A stretch of 32,502 nt of DNA from Kiritimatiellia bacterium (GCA_017458965.1 JAFSZJ010000012.1:1-32502); one strand, 5' to 3'. Positions 16,655-25,086 are shown, counted from the first letter of the stretch. The notes: generated by a model from the letters alone, not told the origin. Numbers and translations are program-made.

Positions 16655-19337
16655 AAGCAGCCAGCATCCAACAACCAGTGCCAGTATCAGTTTCATTGGT
16701 GCTGGTGCTGACATTGTGTATTGGGTATTTGCACACTTTCACTACTGGCAGAATTCCATGCTCATCGGGTATGGCCAAAACACCTTCGCCTCTCTATGCG
16801 GCATGAGGTTGGCGAAATACTCCATCGACAGCAGATTCGTCAAGGACTCGCAGACGCTCTCGGTCAACGGCGCGGTCCGCGCCACGCGCACGGTAAACTC
16901 CGAGTACGACACGGGGCTCAACCTCTACCTCTTCGCCTGCAACAAGGACGGCTCGCCCGACTACTACACCAAGGGGCGCATCTACTCGCTCAGGATATGG
17001 GACCTCGCCGATGGCGAGCGCGACAGCCTCCTGCGCGACTTCCGTCCCTGCCTCGACGGCAATGGCGTCCCGTGCCTCTACGACGCCGTCACGGACGGCT
17101 ACTTCTACGACGCGCGATCCGGGACATTCGCCTACAAGACGTTAGATCCGCCCCAGGCCGCGACCGTCGATCACTACGTCGAGTACATCCAGAGCGACGG
17201 CACGCAGTTCATAGACACCGGCATAATCCCCATGCACGGCATGAAGTCGTCGCTTAGGATGAGCTTCGTCCAGGTGCCGGCAGACGGCGGCATCCTCTGC
17301 CTCCGCGAAAACGGCCACAGATTCTACCTTGCGCACTATTACCCGGGCAACAAAGGCTTTTTCTACGCCAACAGCGGCACCGCGAACATCCCCGCCAACG
17401 ACCATCTGGCGACTGCGGGAACCATTTACACGATACAGACCGACGTCTTCCGCAACGTGCGCAACTTCAATGTGAACGGCGAGGAAGTCGGGCCAAGATA
17501 TGATGGCGACAAAACCGACACCGCGATGCTGACGAAGACGTTGTACCTGTTCGGACTCCACGACGACGACACGTTCAGATACCCATCCAGCATGAAGCTC
17601 TACGAATGCACGATCTGGGCCTCCCCGCTGAACCTCAGGAGCGACGGCGAACTCGTCATGCTTGCCGACTACCATCCCTGCGTCGATACCGACGGCGTGG
17701 CGGGGCTCTACGACACCGTCTCCGGGCGTATTCTCTACAATAGCCGAAGCACCGGCAACGCCTTCGTCGCTGGACCTTCGCTTTCAACTGCGGCGCGCGT
17801 CATCGCCTCGAACGGCACGGAGTTCGAGGGCACCGCGTCGCCGGCATACGGCACCGACGACACCGTGGCGCAGGGAAACGTGACGACCTACACCTGCACC
17901 CGTTTCGTCACCAACGAGGTCGGGACGCTCTTCGAGTGCGTCGGCTACACGACCGCGACGAGCGAGGACGGCAGCTTCTGGAGCGCCGAGAGCGCGCTCG
18001 TCGGAAGCCGCAGCGCCACGCTGGAATATCCGGGCGGCTGGTGGCGGCTCACGTGGAACTGGCAGCGCGCCGGCTTCCACATTTCCACGATCACGCCGGA
18101 AGGGGCAACGGTGTCCGTCGCCTCGCAGGAAACCGACTATCCCGAAGGCTACTACGTTGACAACGAGAGCGTCGTCTTCACGGCCAGCGAAACGGACGGG
18201 GACGGCAACACATTCGCGGGCTGGACCGGCGACATCCCCTCTGGCGTCTTCGACGCGCGGCGATCCATCCCGATTGTCGCGAACGCCGATAAGACCATAA
18301 CGGCCCTCTACCGCCACGAATGGAGAATCGAGTCAATCTCCGGAAGCGTCACGAACATCACGGACGGAATCTGGACTGTCGAGGTCGAGAACGGCGTCGT
18401 CGGCAGGATATCCGAAGGCTACGGCCCGCTCGACTTTACGAACGTCGAGCGCGACCTCGGCTTCAAGATCACCTCGTTCAAGTCGTGGATGCCCAACACC
18501 TCCCATCTCGGCCCAAAGAACATCACGGCGATCATCGCCCCGGACGCCACGAGCGTCGAGGCCCTTACCTTCGTCGACTGCAAATATCTCGAGCGCGCCG
18601 TCCTCTCGCCCGCGCTGAACCACCTCGGTCGCAGCGCCTTCTACCGCTGCACCGCGCTAACATCGATTTCGCCATCGCTGTCGCAGTACTTCTCCCAGGC
18701 GGTGAACATGACGACCAACGACATCTTCGTCTTCCGCTATTGCGGGAATCTCGCCGAGGACATCGTCGTCGAGCGGCGGAAAAGCGCAGGACCGCTCGTC
18801 CTCCCCGACTCGTACTTTGAGCAAGCCGGCATCATCTCGGTTGACTTCTCCAAATGCCGCGGGAGGGTCGATCTGAGGACATTCGATTATGGCGGCATGG
18901 GAGGAGACTATTTGGGCACTTTCCGGCGCTGCGCCAACATGAGGACAATGACGCTCAACCCGAATCTGGTGGAGATCCCGCGCGGGATGTGCTGGGGGCA
19001 TGAGCGCCTCACCGACCTCTACATCACCGGGCGCCTTCCCGCGCCCGAGGACATCGGCGGGTTCTACTCATTCGAGTTCCACAAGCTCAGGATCCACGTC
19101 TCGAAGACGCTCAACCCGAACGTCGTGGCCGACCTCCAGCTGCGCGAGCCGACGGAAGCCGAGATGGCCCTTGCGACATTCCCGCGCGAGGCATACGAGG
19201 CCGGAAAGCTGCTTGGCGTGTGGGACCAGCCGACCGCCGGTTGGGGTGAGCTTGAATCCGACGGCAAGTTCCGCCAGATGTGGGTCCTCGACTGGACTCC
19301 GCCCTCCGAAACCGCGACATACCTCCTGGTGAGGTAG
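16635..19337 (+). CDS. LamG/InlB-repeat/LRR surface protein, apparently 5'-truncated
   Basis: The frame is open for 900 codons, but protein-like sequence begins only around residue 40 (NSMLIGYGQ). It opens inside a LamG-type domain whose front half, including the family's EYIQSDGTQYIDTG opening, is missing. A complete second LamG domain follows (HYVEYIQSDGTQFIDTG to about residue 375). Next come an InlB/Flg_new-like repeat (TFAGWTGDIPSG...ITALYRHEW, about 500-560) and a BspA-type leucine-rich region (about 590-830). No signal peptide, ribosome site or promoter is visible. The two intact relatives at 25357 and 31688 share a promoter block and a signal peptide that are absent here. It is either a broken gene cut at the repeat mosaic just upstream, or a silent donor cassette. 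Confidence 0.6.
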   Translation: MQVCKCASSQHPTTSASISFIGAGADIVYWVFAHFHYWQNSMLIGYGQNTFASLCGMRLAKYSIDSRFVKDSQTLSVNGAVRATRTVNSEYDTGLNLYLFACNKDGSPDYYTKGRIYSLRIWDLADGERDSLLRDFRPCLDGNGVPCLYDAVTDGYFYDARSGTFAYKTLDPPQAATVDHYVEYIQSDGTQFIDTGIIPMHGMKSSLRMSFVQVPADGGILCLRENGHRFYLAHYYPGNKGFFYANSGTANIPANDHLATAGTIYTIQTDVFRNVRNFNVNGEEVGPRYDGDKTDTAMLTKTLYLFGLHDDDTFRYPSSMKLYECTIWASPLNLRSDGELVMLADYHPCVDTDGVAGLYDTVSGRILYNSRSTGNAFVAGPSLSTAARVIASNGTEFEGTASPAYGTDDTVAQGNVTTYTCTRFVTNEVGTLFECVGYTTATSEDGSFWSAESALVGSRSATLEYPGGWWRLTWNWQRAGFHISTITPEGATVSVASQETDYPEGYYVDNESVVFTASETDGDGNTFAGWTGDIPSGVFDARRSIPIVANADKTITALYRHEWRIESISGSVTNITDGIWTVEVENGVVGRISEGYGPLDFTNVERDLGFKITSFKSWMPNTSHLGPKNITAIIAPDATSVEALTFVDCKYLERAVLSPALNHLGRSAFYRCTALTSISPSLSQYFSQAVNMTTNDIFVFRYCGNLAEDIVVERRKSAGPLVLPDSYFEQAGIISVDFSKCRGRVDLRTFDYGGMGGDYLGTFRRCANMRTMTLNPNLVEIPRGMCWGHERLTDLYITGRLPAPEDIGGFYSFEFHKLRIHVSKTLNPNVVADLQLREPTEAEMALATFPREAYEAGKLLGVWDQPTAGWGELESDGKFRQMWVLDWTPPSETATYLLVR

Positions 19338-19345
19338 GTGACAGC

Positions 19346-19362
19346 GCAGGCGCCGCCTGCGG
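19346..19362 (+). terminator. Short hairpin after the LamG/LRR gene
   Basis: CGCAGGC (19346-19352), a GCC loop, and GCCTGCG (19356-19362) give a 7-bp stem 9 nt after the stop. No T-run follows, so its function as a terminator is uncertain. Confidence 0.4.
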
Positions 19363-19404
19363 TGTGAGGCATACAGCGGGCAAGATGCACGCGCTGCTGG
19401 TTTC

Positions 19405-19428
19405 GCCGGGATATCGGGTTATCGGGCT
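19405..19428. repeat. Octamer tandem array (ATCGGGTT-like, 3 units)
   Basis: GCCGGGAT, ATCGGGTT, ATCGGGCT in register, running into the palindrome CGGGCTAGCCCG. Sixteen nt (19406-19421) recur exactly in inverse orientation at 31523-31538. Confidence 0.7.
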
Positions 19429-19453
19429 AGCCCGTGACAGTTTAAGGTTTCGG

Positions 19454-19482
19454 CTGACACGAGGGCGGAAACCTTGTACAAT
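19454..19482 (+). promoter_or_regulatory. Sigma70-type promoter of the Gfo/Idh/MocA operon
   Basis: CTGACA (19454-19459), a spacer of exactly 17 nt, then TACAAT (19477-19482). Transcription would start near 19490. AGGAAG precedes the first ATG at 19509. This is the only promoter I see for the four-gene operon. Confidence 0.7.
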
Positions 19483-19508
19483 CCACAGATGACACAGGAA
19501 GCGACATC

Positions 19509-20777
19509 ATGAAGAAACCGATCTCGATCATCATCGTCGGCGCGGGAGGGCGCGGCTTCACCTACGCCAACCTCGCCAAGAACATCCCGGACCTGTGCAA
19601 GGTCACCGGCGTAGCGGAGCCGCGCGACTTCTATCGCGAGAAGATGGTGGCCGAGCACGGCATCGCGCCGGACAAGGTCTTCCGCACATGGCAGGAGCTC
19701 GCGAAGAAGCCGCGCCTCGCCGACGCGGTGGCCATCTGCACCCAGGACGCCATGCACGAGGATTGCGCCCTCGCCTTCGCAAAGCTCGGCTACCACATCC
19801 TCCTTGAAAAGCCCATGGCCCCGACGGCCGCCGCATGCCGCCGCATCGTAGCCGCCGCGAAGAAGAGCGGCAAGCTCTTCTCCGTCTGCCACGTCATGCG
19901 CTACACGAACTACACGCAGCGCGTCAAGAAGCTGATCGAGAAGGGCGCCGTCGGCGACATCGTCTCCGTCCAGCACTATGAGCCGGTCGGCTTCTGGCAC
20001 CAGGCGCATTCCTTCGTGCGCGGCAACTGGCGCAACGAGAAGGAAAGCTCCTTCATGCTCCTCGCCAAGTCCTGCCACGACGTGGACTGGCTAAGCTACA
20101 TCATCGGCAAGCCCTGCCTCCGCGTCTCGTCATTCGGCGGGCTCTACTACTTCAACAAGGCCCACCAGCCCAAGGGCGCGGCGGACCGCTGCATGGACTG
20201 CAAGCTCTCGAAGAAGTGCCCGTACTCCGCCAAGGAGTTCTACTTCTCAAAGCTCGCGGACAAGGGTAGCTGGGGATGGCCGCTCGACGTGGTCGATCCG
20301 ACCTTCACGAAGAAGAACCTCGAGAAGGCGCTCCGCGAGGGGCCGTACGGTCGCTGCGTCTTCGCGTGCGACAACGACGTGGTGGACCACCAGGTCGTCA
20401 ACTTCGAGTACGAGGGCGGTGTGACGGCGTCCTTCACGATGACCGCCTTCAACGAGGGCAACGGCCGCAAGACGCGCATCTTCGGGACGACGGGCTGCAT
20501 CGAGACTGACGACAGCTCCGTCATCAGGGTCTTCGACTTCCTGACGCGCAAGTGGACGACGATCGACACTGCCGCGTCCGACGCCTCGATGGCCGGCGGC
20601 CACGGCGGCGGCGACGGCGGGATCTTCGACGCGTTCTGCCTGGCGGTCTCCAAAAACGACCCGAAGTACATCATCACCGGCCCGGACGCCACGCTCGAAT
20701 CGCACATGACGACCTTCGCGGCCGAAAAGGCCCGCCTTACCGGCAAGGTCGTCGAGATGGCGAAGTTCAAAGGCTGA
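19509..20777 (+). CDS. Gfo/Idh/MocA-family oxidoreductase with a cysteine cluster
   Basis: A 422-residue NAD(P)-dependent dehydrogenase. The Rossmann motif is IIIVGAGGRGFTYA (residues 7-20), the catalytic-lysine motif is EKPMAPT (Lys101), and the substrate-side motif SCHDVDW carries His190. The C-terminal alpha/beta dimer domain has an insertion with CMDCKLSKKCPYS (Cys228, Cys231, Cys237), seen in one branch of the family and probably a metal or structural site. Members oxidise sugars, inositols or glycosides, often making 3-keto intermediates; the substrate here is unknown. The MBL-fold gene starts 5 nt after the stop. The promoter at 19454 and a good ribosome site fix the start. Confidence 0.88.
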   Translation: MKKPISIIIVGAGGRGFTYANLAKNIPDLCKVTGVAEPRDFYREKMVAEHGIAPDKVFRTWQELAKKPRLADAVAICTQDAMHEDCALAFAKLGYHILLEKPMAPTAAACRRIVAAAKKSGKLFSVCHVMRYTNYTQRVKKLIEKGAVGDIVSVQHYEPVGFWHQAHSFVRGNWRNEKESSFMLLAKSCHDVDWLSYIIGKPCLRVSSFGGLYYFNKAHQPKGAADRCMDCKLSKKCPYSAKEFYFSKLADKGSWGWPLDVVDPTFTKKNLEKALREGPYGRCVFACDNDVVDHQVVNFEYEGGVTASFTMTAFNEGNGRKTRIFGTTGCIETDDSSVIRVFDFLTRKWTTIDTAASDASMAGGHGGGDGGIFDAFCLAVSKNDPKYIITGPDATLESHMTTFAAEKARLTGKVVEMAKFKG

Positions 20778-20782
20778 GAAGC

Positions 20783-21622
20783 ATGCGCGACATCGTCGAT
20801 GTCTGGCAGGCGGAGACCTCCAAGGTCGATGCCGCGACATTCAACCTATATCTGCGTGACGGCGACACGCGCGGGCTGAAGTCGCTGGAGCGCCTTGAAA
20901 AGGCGTTCGACAAGGTGCTGCGCGGAGCGCGCAGGACGAAGGTCGGCGACGTCCCCGCCGTGTGGAGCGTTTACAACATGGGGTTCGTGGTCAAGACGCG
21001 GGAGTCGCTCTTCTCCATCGATCTCGTGCATCGCCGCGCACAGGAACTCGCCCCGCTTCTGGACTTCGCCCTGATAACGCACAACCACGACGACCACTGG
21101 CGCGAGGACTTCTTCAATGCGATGGACGGCGCCGGCAAGACCGTCATCTCGAACTTCCTCGCCAACTACGGCGCCGCCGACTGGCGGAAGGGTGGTCCAT
21201 GCTGGTACGCGGCCGGCGGCTATACCCGCGCGAAGAAGGTCTTCAAGATCCGCGACGTCGAGATACGCACTTCGCTCATAGACCACAACAACTATCTCGT
21301 CGATTTCACCACGGCCTTCGAGATCCGCGTCGGCGACTGGACGCTCTACCACACCGGCGACGGCGGTTCCGGGACCGAGGGCAAGCTCGAGACCGTCTGG
21401 GGGCGTCCCGACCTATGGCTATTCTTCCCCGGCTGCGGCATAAACGTCGCCGAGGTGGTGAGGCGCATCAGGCCAAAGCGTCTTGTCTTCGGTCACCTTT
21501 GGGAGCTCGCCCACGATACCGGGCGGTGCGAGGCGCAGCACATCCGCGGCGCTACGGAGGCGGCGCGTTCCGAAGGCGTCGAGCCGGCCCTCGCACTCTG
21601 GGGCTCCCGCGTCGAAGGCTAG
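20783..21622 (+). CDS. MBL-fold metallohydrolase (UlaG-like)
   Basis: A 279-residue metallo-beta-lactamase-fold protein. The metal motif THNHDDHW gives His100, His102, Asp104 and His105. A later Asp lies in YHTGDGGSG and the last strand has LVFGHLWELAHD. The layout resembles the UlaG/lactonase-like branch, which opens sugar lactones or cleaves phosphoesters. A lactone-opening step after dehydrogenation would fit the flanking Gfo/Idh/MocA enzymes, but this is inference. The start at 20783 is 5 nt after the preceding stop, with only a weak GAGAAG site, suggesting coupled translation. A longer frame upstream reads the previous gene out of frame and is not real. Confidence 0.82.
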   Translation: MRDIVDVWQAETSKVDAATFNLYLRDGDTRGLKSLERLEKAFDKVLRGARRTKVGDVPAVWSVYNMGFVVKTRESLFSIDLVHRRAQELAPLLDFALITHNHDDHWREDFFNAMDGAGKTVISNFLANYGAADWRKGGPCWYAAGGYTRAKKVFKIRDVEIRTSLIDHNNYLVDFTTAFEIRVGDWTLYHTGDGGSGTEGKLETVWGRPDLWLFFPGCGINVAEVVRRIRPKRLVFGHLWELAHDTGRCEAQHIRGATEAARSEGVEPALALWGSRVEG

Positions 21623-21639
21623 ACGGGAGGAGGATTCTC

Positions 21640-22737
21640 ATGGACAAGATAAGAATGGGGCTAATCGGCTGCGGCAACATGATGCGGCAGCACCTTTCGG
21701 GCGTGGACCAGGTTAAGGCGGTAGAGTTCACCGCAGTGTGCGACGTCGTCCGCGAGAACGCGGAGAGGATGTCCGAGGTGCTGGGCGGGACCTTCGTCAC
21801 GACCGACTGGCGCGAGATGGCGGACAAGGTAGATGCCGTCCTTGTCGCCCTGCCGCACGACCTCCACTTCGAGTGCGGCCTCTTCTTCGCCCGCCACGGG
21901 AAGCACGTGCTGATGGAGAAGCCCCTCTGCAACACCGAGGAGGAATGCCGGAGGCTTATCGCCGTCTGCAAGGAGGAGGGCGTCGTCCTCATGTGCGCCT
22001 ATCCGGTGCCGCACTATCCGGGTGTCCGCAAGCTCTACGAGTTGGTCAAGTCGGGCGAATACGGCGCCGTGATGCAGATGTCGGTCTGGACGGAGCAGCT
22101 GACGCGCAAGGACGAGCTGCACTGGCTATCGACGGCGCGGATCGGCGGCGGCCAGTTCTTCAGCCACGGCTGCCACTACGTCGATCTCCTCCTGCGCTTC
22201 CTCGGGACGCCCGTACGGGGCTTCCACCTCGGCACGAACGCCGGGACGCCGTGGATGCTGCGCGAAGGCACGAGCGCGGTGGTTCTGCAGTTCGAGAGCG
22301 GTGCGCTCGCCTACCATGGCGCTACCTGGGGGGCGCGCGGCACACGCCTCGGCTGGGACATCCAGGTCCAGACCGAGAAGGGCATGCTCGAATACAGCAC
22401 CACGCTCGACGGCGCAAGGATCTTCCTTTACGACCAGCTCGCCAACCACCGCCCCGGCGTGGAGGAGTCGTCGAAGCGCCAGGTCGTCTGGGAGCTGTCG
22501 AACGATGGCGGCAACGCCAAGTTCACGCACTTCGAGATCGACCACTTCGCCGACTGCGTGCTCAACGGCAAAAAGCCCGTCACGGACGGCGAGACCTCGC
22601 TGAAAAGCCTCCAGCTCATCTGGAAGCTCTACGAGGCCGAGCGCACGGGCATCGTCCCCGACCTGCGCGGGTTCGCGATCCCGGAGGCGGACTTGGCCAA
22701 CTACTCCGAGTATGTCGCCAGTCTCGACAGGCGGTAG
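21640..22737 (+). CDS. Gfo/Idh/MocA-family oxidoreductase
   Basis: A 365-residue dehydrogenase with Rossmann motif MGLIGCGNMMRQH, catalytic-lysine motif MEKPLCNT (Lys94) and substrate-side motif GGGQFFSHGCHYVD (His179). It differs clearly from the first oxidoreductase of the operon (no cysteine insertion, shorter), so the two probably act on different intermediates or as a redox pair, one oxidising and one re-reducing a keto sugar. GGGAGGAGG lies 6 nt upstream of the ATG, the strongest ribosome site of the operon. It sits 17 nt after the MBL-fold gene and 12 nt before the transporter. Confidence 0.88.
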   Translation: MDKIRMGLIGCGNMMRQHLSGVDQVKAVEFTAVCDVVRENAERMSEVLGGTFVTTDWREMADKVDAVLVALPHDLHFECGLFFARHGKHVLMEKPLCNTEEECRRLIAVCKEEGVVLMCAYPVPHYPGVRKLYELVKSGEYGAVMQMSVWTEQLTRKDELHWLSTARIGGGQFFSHGCHYVDLLLRFLGTPVRGFHLGTNAGTPWMLREGTSAVVLQFESGALAYHGATWGARGTRLGWDIQVQTEKGMLEYSTTLDGARIFLYDQLANHRPGVEESSKRQVVWELSNDGGNAKFTHFEIDHFADCVLNGKKPVTDGETSLKSLQLIWKLYEAERTGIVPDLRGFAIPEADLANYSEYVASLDRR

Positions 22738-22749
22738 AGTGAGGCGAAA

Positions 22750-23625
22750 ATGACGACCGCGATTCTGTTCATGGTGCTGACAGGCGTGATCTGGACGGCC
22801 GTCGGCGTGCTCTTCGGCAGGGCCCCGACGGAGAAGGACAGGCTGTGTACCTTCTTCGCCCTGAACGGGGCCATCTTCGTCACCTTCGTCTATCTGGCGC
22901 GTCCGCCTACGGCCGCGCCTGCGGCCGAGGTGCTGCGGCTTTCCGCGCTCATGGTTCCAAGCGCATTTCTTGAGGTCATGGCCTTCCTGCTCCTAAAGCT
23001 GGCCATGGACCGCGGCAGCCAGGGGATCGCGTGGTGCATCGCCCAAAGCGCCATGGTCATATCGTTCCTGGGGTCGATACTCTTCCTGGGGAATCCGTCG
23101 TCGCCATTGCAATGGCTGGGAATGGCGCTCATGCTCGGCAGCCTTGCCCTCTTCGGGATGGCAAAACAAGCCGACGGCAAGGCTGTAAACGACGCGACAT
23201 TCTTCCGTCTCGTATTCGGCGCGTTCGCCATGGTCGGCGTAGGGCAGTTCCTCCGGCTGATACCGGGCTACGCGGGTTTCTCGCCGGAGACGCTGACATG
23301 GCGGCTGCCGCTCCAGGCGCCGGTCGGCATGGTCTTCTGGTCGGTGGTCTGCCTGTCGAAGGGCTTCTGGCGTCCGGGCGCCGTCTGGCGCCATTCGGTT
23401 CCGTACGGCATCGTCGTGGCGCTCGGGCAGGTCTGCTTCTACCTTGCGACGGACGCGGCGGACAAACTCCGCATAACGTCGGTCGTCATGCCCGTCTCGA
23501 TCGGGACGTGCATACTCTTCTTCACGCTCTGGTGCCGCTTCTTCCGAGGCGAGCGCCTTTCGCGCGTCGGCTGGGTCGCCGTCGCGCTCAACGTCGCCGG
23601 CATAGCGCTGCTCTCGTCAAGGTAG
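22750..23625 (+). CDS. DMT/EamA-type transporter
   Basis: A 291-residue integral membrane protein with about ten hydrophobic helices in two similar halves of five, the plan of drug/metabolite (EamA, RhaT-like) transporters. The first helix is AILFMVLTGVIWTAVGVLF and the last is VGWVAVALNVAGIALL. As the last gene of an operon with two sugar-type oxidoreductases and an MBL-fold hydrolase, it most likely moves the substrate or a product of that pathway. GAGG lies 5 nt upstream of the start, which is 12 nt after the previous stop. No clear terminator follows before the ATPase promoter. Confidence 0.8.
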   Translation: MTTAILFMVLTGVIWTAVGVLFGRAPTEKDRLCTFFALNGAIFVTFVYLARPPTAAPAAEVLRLSALMVPSAFLEVMAFLLLKLAMDRGSQGIAWCIAQSAMVISFLGSILFLGNPSSPLQWLGMALMLGSLALFGMAKQADGKAVNDATFFRLVFGAFAMVGVGQFLRLIPGYAGFSPETLTWRLPLQAPVGMVFWSVVCLSKGFWRPGAVWRHSVPYGIVVALGQVCFYLATDAADKLRITSVVMPVSIGTCILFFTLWCRFFRGERLSRVGWVAVALNVAGIALLSSR

Positions 23626-23649
23626 CGGCCGGGGATATCGCCCTTGCCG

Positions 23650-23678
23650 TTGGTTTGCATGAAACCAAACAGTATGAT
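23650..23678 (+). promoter_or_regulatory. Promoter with overlapping palindromic operator for the first AAA+ ATPase
   Basis: TTGGTT (23650-23655), a 17-nt spacer and TATGAT (23673-23678) form a sigma70-like promoter whose transcript would begin about 7 nt before the ATG at 23692. The palindrome TTGGTTT-GCATG-AAACCAA (23650-23668) covers the -35 box, so it looks like a repressor site. A second -10-like TATGGT lies at 23683. Confidence 0.55.
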
Positions 23679-23691
23679 ACAGTATGGTTCC

Positions 23692-24819
23692 ATGAAAGCG
23701 GGAAACAAGTGCGGCAATCCTTTTCGGTACGGATGCGTGGTAGAGGGTGGGTTCTATTGCCCGAGACCAAGGCTCGAAAAGCAGCTGTCAGGTTTCATTG
23801 AGGCCGGGCAGAATGTCGTCATACATGGCGAGAGGCGTATGGGGAAGACTTCCCTGATAAATGCCGTAGTCCATGGAATGCGCGGTTGGCGGATGCTTTA
23901 TGTCGATATGCTTCACGTGATGACAGTCGGTGACATCTGCCGCAGGATTGTCTCGGCTGTGCGAAACATGGAAGGCAAGGCTTCGCTGTTCGAGAAGGCC
24001 TTGAGGCTTTTACCGAGACTGAGGCCTGTCATGAAGGTTGATCCCGCAACTGGCGAGGTCGGCTTTGGCCTGGACGCCCGCGCAGCGGAAGATCCCTACG
24101 CCGTGGAGGAAGTCCTTGATATGCTTGCAAAAGTGGCGGCAAAAGGGCGGACGGTTATTGTGTTCGACGAATTCCAGGACGTCGCCAATGTCGCGGAAGC
24201 GCAGACCGTGTTGGCTCTAATGCGTGGCCGAATCCAATTTCAGGGCGACATACCGTATGTTTTCACCGGTAGTGTAAGAAGCCGCATGATTGACCTATTT
24301 GACAATCCGGACAGCGCGTTCTACAAGTCGGCGCTCACCTTGTGCGTCGGGGAGATTGACCATGATGCGTTCTCGTCGTTTCTTCGCCGTCGTTTTGAGA
24401 TCGGGAACCGGCGCATTTCAGAGGAGACCGTTGAGGCCATCATGTCCACGGTCGCGGACGTTCCAGGTGACGCACAGCAACTGTGCGAGGCCGTGTGGGG
24501 CGTGACGACGGAATCCGTCGAGCCGGAGGATGTCGATGCCGCGCTACAGGTCGTGTTCATGCGTGAAGGCGATAAATTCGAGAGCTTTTGCGAACGTCTT
24601 TCCCCAGTGCAGTTCAAACTGCTTCTGGCCATAGCCCGCAACGGGGGAAGGGAGATTCAATCGCGCCGATTTCTCGACGAAGCCGACATTGGCAACGCCG
24701 CCGCGGCCCGAAAAGCGGCGATGCGTCTCTGCGAATTGCGGCACATCTACTTCTTCCGTGGCGAATATCGGTTCGCCAGCATGTTTTTCAGGGCTTGGCT
24801 CCTGCGTCGCGGCTACTGA
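23692..24819 (+). CDS. AAA+ ATPase of the archaeal-type ATPase_2 (GxRRxGKT) group
   Basis: 375 residues from the ATG at 23692. Walker A is GERRMGKT (46-53), Walker B is VIVFDEFQD (155-163), and the sensor strand YVFTGSVRSRM is visible. The C-terminus is a winged-helix domain (LSPVQFKLLLAIARNGG to ASMFFRAWLLRR). The group is common in archaea, Bacteroidetes and PVC bacteria, usually as stand-alone genes of unknown role. The window holds a second member at 29468. No Shine-Dalgarno site precedes the ATG and the promoter lies a few bases away, so the mRNA is probably leaderless or nearly so. Codon use is less GC-biased than in the preceding operon, which hints at transfer. Confidence 0.8.
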   Translation: MKAGNKCGNPFRYGCVVEGGFYCPRPRLEKQLSGFIEAGQNVVIHGERRMGKTSLINAVVHGMRGWRMLYVDMLHVMTVGDICRRIVSAVRNMEGKASLFEKALRLLPRLRPVMKVDPATGEVGFGLDARAAEDPYAVEEVLDMLAKVAAKGRTVIVFDEFQDVANVAEAQTVLALMRGRIQFQGDIPYVFTGSVRSRMIDLFDNPDSAFYKSALTLCVGEIDHDAFSSFLRRRFEIGNRRISEETVEAIMSTVADVPGDAQQLCEAVWGVTTESVEPEDVDAALQVVFMREGDKFESFCERLSPVQFKLLLAIARNGGREIQSRRFLDEADIGNAAAARKAAMRLCELRHIYFFRGEYRFASMFFRAWLLRRGY

Positions 24820-24850
24820 CGCGCAAATCGGCAAATCCCGGCCCAAGCGA

Positions 24851-24878
24851 AGCGCCGAAATCCCGCCGCGACAACCCG
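24851..24878 (+). repeat. 28-bp dispersed block, copy 2
   Basis: Matches 16264-16291 with three substitutions. It lies in the 537-bp gene-free gap 24820-25356, which otherwise holds TCGACGA-rich degenerate repeats (about 24970-25055) and the elements listed separately. Confidence 0.75.
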
Positions 24879-24900
24879 GAATCCCCATATCCCGTTTCTC

Positions 24901-24919
24901 CGCGGGCAGGATGCCCGCG
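24901..24919. repeat. Short palindrome of REP type (core GGCAGGATGCC)
   Basis: CGCGGGCA-GGA-TGCCCGCG is an 8-bp perfect stem with a 3-nt loop. The same core, in inverse orientation, is the palindrome inside both copies of the 122-bp element. Its translation (AGILPA / RMPALPG) is one I associate with many tiny predicted proteins in Verrucomicrobia-like genomes, which suggests a widespread extragenic palindrome. Confidence 0.7.
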
Positions 24920-25086
24920 CTCCCAGGGGGTGCGCTGGCGCGTGGGGCAGGGCGCTTTGCCAAGGCGGCGCACTCGACGATATCGACTAACTCGACGGTT
25001 TCGACGAAGTCGAACAAACCGCCCTTTCGAAATCGTCGGCATCGTCGATATCGTCGACCGGGTCGCCGTAGCCGTGGGGAGTCTCC

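Noticed and set aside
16195-16674. Minus-strand frame containing SRRDFGA, resembling a Tat signal motif
   Set aside because: The motif falls in the 28-bp dispersed block and the rest is Arg/Ser/Ala-rich with no domain; it has no hydrophobic segment after the twin arginine.
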